Source: Oerskovia paurometabola
GTDB lineage: Bacteria > Actinomycetota > Actinomycetes > Actinomycetales > Cellulomonadaceae
NCBI RefSeq assembly: GCF_016907365.1
Contig: NZ_JAFBBV010000001.1
Location: 372,001 to 436,000, forward strand
Length of the DNA: 64,000 nucleotides
Direction: 5' to 3'
Position 1 is the first letter of the stretch. Each line of letters starts with the position of its first letter. Position numbers and translations under genes: made by a program. Below the pieces are notes generated by a model. It was not told where the DNA came from. It did not search any database and worked only from the letters and a program-made list of their open reading frames with translations. Shown in pieces: positions 60,426 through 64,000 of this stretch.

Positions 60426-60767
60426 TCAGGGGATGACCCTCGTGCACCATCGAGAGTCCACGCCTGTTGCTAGGCACTCGGGGTCGGCGGTGATCTGACC
60501 CTGCAGGCGGACGACCTCAGCGTTCGCCGCTTCCAGCGCAGCGCCCGCGTTCTCCAGGTCCTGGCGGACCTGTACCAGCTCGCTCGTGGTGGCGCCGACG
60601 TTCGCGCGAAGGTCGCCGTTCTCCTGCTCGAGCTGCGAAATGTAGACGTTGGAGGACTGCCGGTAGCGGAAGTACTCGGCAATGCTCCAGACCGATCCGA
60701 TCAGGGCCAGCATGAAGCAGGAGCCCATAACGAGGTTGAACTTGCTCAGCTTGCGGGCCTGCGGCAT
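60426..60767 (-). CDS. Small membrane-anchored coiled-coil protein
   Basis: 113 residues; ATG 60767 with GAGGA upstream. One membrane helix (LVMGSCFMLALIGSVWSIAEYF) is followed by a coiled coil of about 50 residues (YISQLEQENGDLRANVGATTSELVQVRQDLENAGAALEAANAEVVRLQGQI) and a C-terminal Cys pair. No family recognised; such proteins often tether or sense. Same direction as DGQHR but the latter has its own promoter. Confidence 0.6.
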   Translation of the reverse strand: MPQARKLSKFNLVMGSCFMLALIGSVWSIAEYFRYRQSSNVYISQLEQENGDLRANVGATTSELVQVRQDLENAGAALEAANAEVVRLQGQITADPECLATGVDSRWCTRVIP

Positions 60768-60892
60768 CAGGGTCCTCTGTGTCGTGCGCACGCGGGCGCG
60801 TGGCGGCGTGACTCTACCGCTCGGGCGCCCAGCACCCGGGCGGGCCCGCAGCGCGAGCATCCTCCACGCATGACAACACCGACTGCGTGGCA

Positions 60893-61031
60893 ACGGCGCC
60901 GCGCTCCGCTCGCGACCCGCCGCCCTGGCACCCTGGATCGAGCACTACAGCACCCACCGCCGCCACCAAGTCCTCGGCGGACTACCCCCGATCGGCAGGC
61001 TGTAGCCAACCTCCTGGCCGGGTACAACTAG
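60893..61031 (+). mobile_element. IS481/IS3-type transposase C-terminal remnant
   Basis: Frame 1 reads AALAPWIEHYSTHRRHQVLGGLPPIGRL-stop; one frameshift later VANLLAGYN-stop (61029-61031). The HYxxxRxHxxLGGxPPIxRL...GxYN pattern is the standard end of IS481 integrases. Copy 2 of the 50-bp repeat begins 2 nt after the stop, where the right terminal repeat should be. Confidence 0.75.
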
Positions 61032-61032
61032 C

Positions 61033-61081
61033 GCGGCCCGGCGTGAACAGGTCTGGCCGGCGCCGTGTTCGAAGACTGACA
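61033..61081 (+). repeat. 50-bp direct repeat, copy 2 (probable IS481 right end)
   Basis: Sits directly behind the IS481 transposase remnant and matches copy 1 at 57920-57969 (four mismatches, one gap). Read inward from 61081 it begins TGTCAGTC. Confidence 0.75.
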
Positions 61082-61132
61082 TGGTCTACGGCACCGTTCT
61101 GCGACGCGGTGACAACGGCGGAGTCTCGAACG

Positions 61133-61161
61133 TTTGTGCGAGCCGCGCTCCGCGGTATGGT
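61133..61161 (+). promoter_or_regulatory. Leaderless promoter of the methyltransferase
   Basis: TTTGTG, 17-bp spacer, TATGGT ending 7 nt before the ATG at 61168. No Shine-Dalgarno is present, so the transcript should start at or near the A of the ATG. Confidence 0.6.
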
Positions 61162-61167
61162 TCTCCA

Positions 61168-62430
61168 ATGACCGCAGAGCCCAACACCGTCGCCACTGAA
61201 CGGACGTCCGTCGAACTCTTCGCAGGGGCCGGAGGGCTCGCTCAAGCCGTCCAACGCGCGGGGTTTCGGGCGTTGCTCTTCAACGAGTGGGATCGGCGGG
61301 CGGGGGAGACGCTCGAGGCGAACGGCGCGAAACCGCGGGTGGAGCTCGACCGAGTCCCCTCGCCTGGCGAGCCGACACCGCTCGTCGTGGGTGATGTTCG
61401 TGAGCTGGACATGCGGTACCTGCGCGCCGCCGACGTCGATGTTCTCGCCGGCGGGTGCCCGTGTCAGCCGTTCAGTCTCGGTGGCATCCACAAGGGCGTC
61501 GAGGATGAGCGGAACGGCTTCCCCCACATGTTCCGCGCTGCGCGCGAGGTGCGGCCGAAGGTGATGATGGTGGAGAACGTGCGTGGACTCTTGCGCGCAT
61601 CGTTCCGCCCATACTTCGAGTACATCCAGCGCGAGCTTGCCCATCCGTTCGCGGTACGGGCTAACGACTCGACGTGGGAGCAGCATGACGCTACGCTCCG
61701 CGATCTAATCGCAGCGGGAGGCGGACCCTCCTCCGAACGGTATGACGTTGTTGTCACACCAGTGAACGCCGCCGACTATGGCGTCCCACAGGTTCGCAGC
61801 CGCGTCATCATGGTCGCCTTTCGGTCGGACCTCGGCGTCGACCTTGCGGCATTCCGCAAGGCGGTACGCCCGACACACTCGGAGACCGCATTGAACCAGT
61901 CGATTCGTGACGGCTCCTACTGGGAGCGACACCCCAACGTGCCCGCATTTGTTCGCGAGCGTGTCGTCGCAAGCCTCCCGGAGGCTGAGGTGGACGACGG
62001 GCTTCTGCCGTGGGCCACGCTTCGGGACGCGATCGAAGGGATCGATGGGCAGCCGACGCTCCCGCCCATCCCGACACAGTTCCTCGACCGCAAGGAACGC
62101 ATGCTGGGTGGTGTTCGGGAACACATCGGCTGGCCGGGCGCGCGGATCTACAAGGGCCATACCCCGAACCTCCTTGACCGACCGGCGAAGACCGTCAAGG
62201 CGGGAGTTCACGGCGTGCCTGGCGGCGAATCGGTGATGCTGCTCGACGATGGCACCCATCGCTACATGAGCGTTCGCGAGACAGCGCGTGTCATGACTTT
62301 CCCCGACGATTGGATCCTCGAAGGCCCACGCGGGGAGCAGATGCGCCAGCTCGGAAACGCCGTGCCGGTCAAGCTAGGTGAGGCCGTCGCCCGTGCGGTT
62401 CGTGAGGTACTGGACCAGGCGGGAGCGTGA
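61168..62430 (+). CDS. DNA (cytosine-5) methyltransferase
   Basis: 420 residues, ATG 61168. Motif I FAGAGG (18-23, SAM binding), motif IV GGCPCQPFS with catalytic Cys99, motif VI MMVENVRG (Glu136-Asn137-Val138), motif VIII region and motif X QLGNAVPVKLGEAVA. The target recognition domain lies between ~215 and ~330. It protects host DNA from the endonuclease at 63320; given the Eco29kI-type partner, the expected target is CCGCGG or a related site. The stop overlaps the vsr start (GTGA). Confidence 0.9.
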   Translation: MTAEPNTVATERTSVELFAGAGGLAQAVQRAGFRALLFNEWDRRAGETLEANGAKPRVELDRVPSPGEPTPLVVGDVRELDMRYLRAADVDVLAGGCPCQPFSLGGIHKGVEDERNGFPHMFRAAREVRPKVMMVENVRGLLRASFRPYFEYIQRELAHPFAVRANDSTWEQHDATLRDLIAAGGGPSSERYDVVVTPVNAADYGVPQVRSRVIMVAFRSDLGVDLAAFRKAVRPTHSETALNQSIRDGSYWERHPNVPAFVRERVVASLPEAEVDDGLLPWATLRDAIEGIDGQPTLPPIPTQFLDRKERMLGGVREHIGWPGARIYKGHTPNLLDRPAKTVKAGVHGVPGGESVMLLDDGTHRYMSVRETARVMTFPDDWILEGPRGEQMRQLGNAVPVKLGEAVARAVREVLDQAGA

Positions 62431-63200
62431 CGTCCGAGGTGCCGCGGCTTGTCTCGCCGTGGCGAGAGGCCCGACCGGCCGACGAGGCGTGGAAAGGGGC
62501 CGAGGGTCGGTCGGCCCGAGCCGGGAGATTCGAACAGGATCGCGCGGCGGGTGGCCCCGAGTGGCGGCTCGTGGACACCGGTGATGGGCGCGCCGCGCGC
62601 GCCTCGGTCGAACTCAAGCTCTTGCCGAAGCAGCGTCGCATTAGGGCATACCTCCGGTGGAGCCAGGGGGGTAAGACTCGCGTCAGCTACCTCGGTGAGG
62701 TCGAACGGCCGACGCGAGCACAGAACTTGCGTGCTGCGTGGGACATCGCGCGAGAGAAGGATCTACTCGTCGAACCGGATGACTCGTGGGCATCGTCGCC
62801 CGCATCTAGAGCCGTCATGAAGGCGAACAGGCCACGGGACACGTCGCCCGAGTTGGCGGTTCGTTCGGCTCTCTTCAGGATGGGCATGCGATATCGCATC
62901 GGGATCCGGCCACTCCCCAACCTGCCGCGAACTGCCGACATTGTGTTCCCAAGCGAGCGGGTCGCGGTGTTCGTGGACGGGTGCTTCTGGCACGGCTGCC
63001 CAGATCACTATCGGCCCGCAGCGGGAGAGACTTCGGAGTCATGGTCGGACAAAATCTCTGCAGACCGCGCCCGTGATGCTGACACCTACCGCCAGTTGAC
63101 CGATGGCGGGTGGGAAGTGGTACGGGGTTGGGAGCACGAGTCCGCGCAGGTGGTGGCGGCGCGCGTCCGTGAGGCCGTACTTCATCGTCGTGGTCGGTAG
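62427..63200 (+). CDS. vsr: Very short patch repair endonuclease with extended N-terminus
   Basis: 257 residues against ~140 for classical Vsr. The Vsr domain runs from ~residue 130: RPRDTSPELAVRSALFRMGMRYRI, catalytic Asp171 in TADIVF, zinc/His motif FVDGCFWHGCPDHY and WSDKISADRARD. It nicks T:G mismatches arising from deaminated 5-methylcytosine made by the adjacent methyltransferase. The extra ~125 residues contain a beta-rich stretch (RRIRAYLRWSQGGKTRVSYLGEV) like small DNA-binding domains of mobile elements; its role is unknown. GTG start in the methyltransferase stop. Confidence 0.87.
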   Translation: MTSEVPRLVSPWREARPADEAWKGAEGRSARAGRFEQDRAAGGPEWRLVDTGDGRAARASVELKLLPKQRRIRAYLRWSQGGKTRVSYLGEVERPTRAQNLRAAWDIAREKDLLVEPDDSWASSPASRAVMKANRPRDTSPELAVRSALFRMGMRYRIGIRPLPNLPRTADIVFPSERVAVFVDGCFWHGCPDHYRPAAGETSESWSDKISADRARDADTYRQLTDGGWEVVRGWEHESAQVVAARVREAVLHRRGR

Positions 63201-63319
63201 GTACAAATCGTCTGCGAGGCTAGATTGGGCTCCTCGCACCGCCGTGAGGTGCATCAGCTGGCGGGTGAAACAGCGCATGAGGCCCCTCCTGACAGAGATA
63301 GATATGCCACGATCGGCAC

Positions 63320-63979
63320 ATGAGTTTCGTACCCGCGTACTATGACCCACTTTCGACCAAGGGGCTGACGGCTGTCGTTTGCCAGAAGTTTGAGGAGCAA
63401 CCCGCGACGGCGCTGGCGAACATCCAAGACTTCAGCGGCGCGGGACTGTACGCCATCTACTACGAAGGGGTCACGCACGGCCTCTACCGCAAGCTGAGCC
63501 CACTTCTTGTCCCGGTCTACGTCGGGTCGGCGCAGCAGAACGCAAGCGCCACGGGACGCTCAGCGCCCACAGCAAACCCTCTCTACAAGCGAGTCCAGAA
63601 GCACAAGAAGTCGATCGGCCAGAGCGGTCTCGATCTTGACGAGTTCGTCATCCGCATGCTCCTCATGCCGGACGTCCATATCGACCTCGGCGAGAACGGA
63701 CTCCGCGTGGGATATAAGCCTGTCTGGAACGCTGTCTTCACGGGCTTCGGCAGTAACGAGCAAGGGGCGACTACGCGGACCGGCGCTCAATCGGCTTGGG
63801 ATGCGGCCCACCCCGGGCGTGCGCGGACCTACGGCTCGGCCAGGATCGCGGCGAGTGTCGCCAAGGAGCAGTCGATCGCGAGCAAGCTGATCGACATGCA
63901 AGTGGCACTGTGCGGCGCGCGGGGCGCGATCGACTGGGCGTTCTACGACCCTGACGCGATCGAGGTTCCAAAGAGCTAG
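63320..63979 (+). CDS. Eco29kI-family GIY-YIG restriction endonuclease
   Basis: 219 residues. A GIY-YIG fold with GLYAIYY (Tyr44) and VPVYVGSA (Tyr67), then Arg91 and His95 in YKRVQKHKK, Glu125 in LGENGL and Asn137 in PVWNAVF. These fall at the same spacings as the Eco29kI catalytic residues Tyr49, Tyr76, Arg104, His108, Glu142 and Asn154. Eco29kI cuts CCGCGG. All catalytic positions are kept, so the enzyme should be active and depends on the upstream methyltransferase for host protection. It starts 119 nt after vsr and may have its own promoter. Confidence 0.87.
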   Translation: MSFVPAYYDPLSTKGLTAVVCQKFEEQPATALANIQDFSGAGLYAIYYEGVTHGLYRKLSPLLVPVYVGSAQQNASATGRSAPTANPLYKRVQKHKKSIGQSGLDLDEFVIRMLLMPDVHIDLGENGLRVGYKPVWNAVFTGFGSNEQGATTRTGAQSAWDAAHPGRARTYGSARIAASVAKEQSIASKLIDMQVALCGARGAIDWAFYDPDAIEVPKS

Positions 63980-64000
63980 ACACACGACGCGCGACAAGTC

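Overview
The window is high-GC DNA with GTG starts, GGAG-type ribosome sites, frequent ATGA/GTGA stop-start overlaps and leaderless promoters. This points to an actinobacterium. A cytoplasmic xylosidase operon with a CGAAACTTTCG operator, two GH19 chitinases, a Streptomyces-type PHO box and a LAxTG (class E sortase) surface protein suggest a polysaccharide-degrading member of the Cellulomonadaceae/Promicromonosporaceae type (Cellulomonas, Cellulosimicrobium, Oerskovia, Isoptericola). That placement is an inference from gene content, not a database match.

Layout. 1-7.4 kb: a bxlEFGA-like xylo-oligosaccharide ABC importer, GH3 and GH43 operon. 7.5-14.0 kb: small housekeeping-type genes, including a divergent NUDIX-regulator / SPFH / NAD-kinase-like set with two direct-repeat operators. 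14.1-15.8 kb: a PiT phosphate transporter plus a small membrane partner behind a clear PHO box. 16.0-19.9 kb: a 1276-residue sortase-anchored protein with eight tandem repeats. 20-30.7 kb: threonine aldolase, tyrosinase + DUF2182, a SDR-MarR operon with a perfect operator, NmrA-like protein, GH19 chitinase without a signal peptide, and membrane proteins. 30.8-42.8 kb: one long LacI-controlled catabolic operon (ABC importer, two ADP-ribosylglycohydrolases, ribokinase-like kinase, GH-like/SUMF1 fusion, CaiB CoA-transferase, CitE-like lyase). It does not match a pathway I know and is the best candidate for an undescribed metabolic system. 42.9-50.2 kb: secreted esterase-propeller fusion, wHTH-nucleotidyltransferase, secreted GH19 chitinase, a third ADP-ribosylglycohydrolase and a two-domain VOC protein.

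50.2-64 kb is a defence island: EcsC-family protein; a macro/SIR2 gene broken by two frameshifts; an HNH endonuclease stub; a compact three-gene GHKL (paraMORC-like) ATPase / Mrr-SF2 helicase / unknown operon; IS30 and IS481 wreckage flanked by a 50-bp direct repeat; a DGQHR-domain (DndB-like) gene with an elaborate promoter; and an Eco29kI-type restriction-modification system (C5 methyltransferase, N-extended Vsr, GIY-YIG endonuclease). Broken genes, IS debris and codon use looser than the first 50 kb mark it as horizontally acquired.

How the genes work together: the two importer operons bring in sugars or glycosides that are cleaved in the cytoplasm, since none of the imported-substrate hydrolases carries a signal peptide. 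The chitinases, esterase and anchored protein act outside the cell. No rRNA, tRNA or CRISPR was seen.
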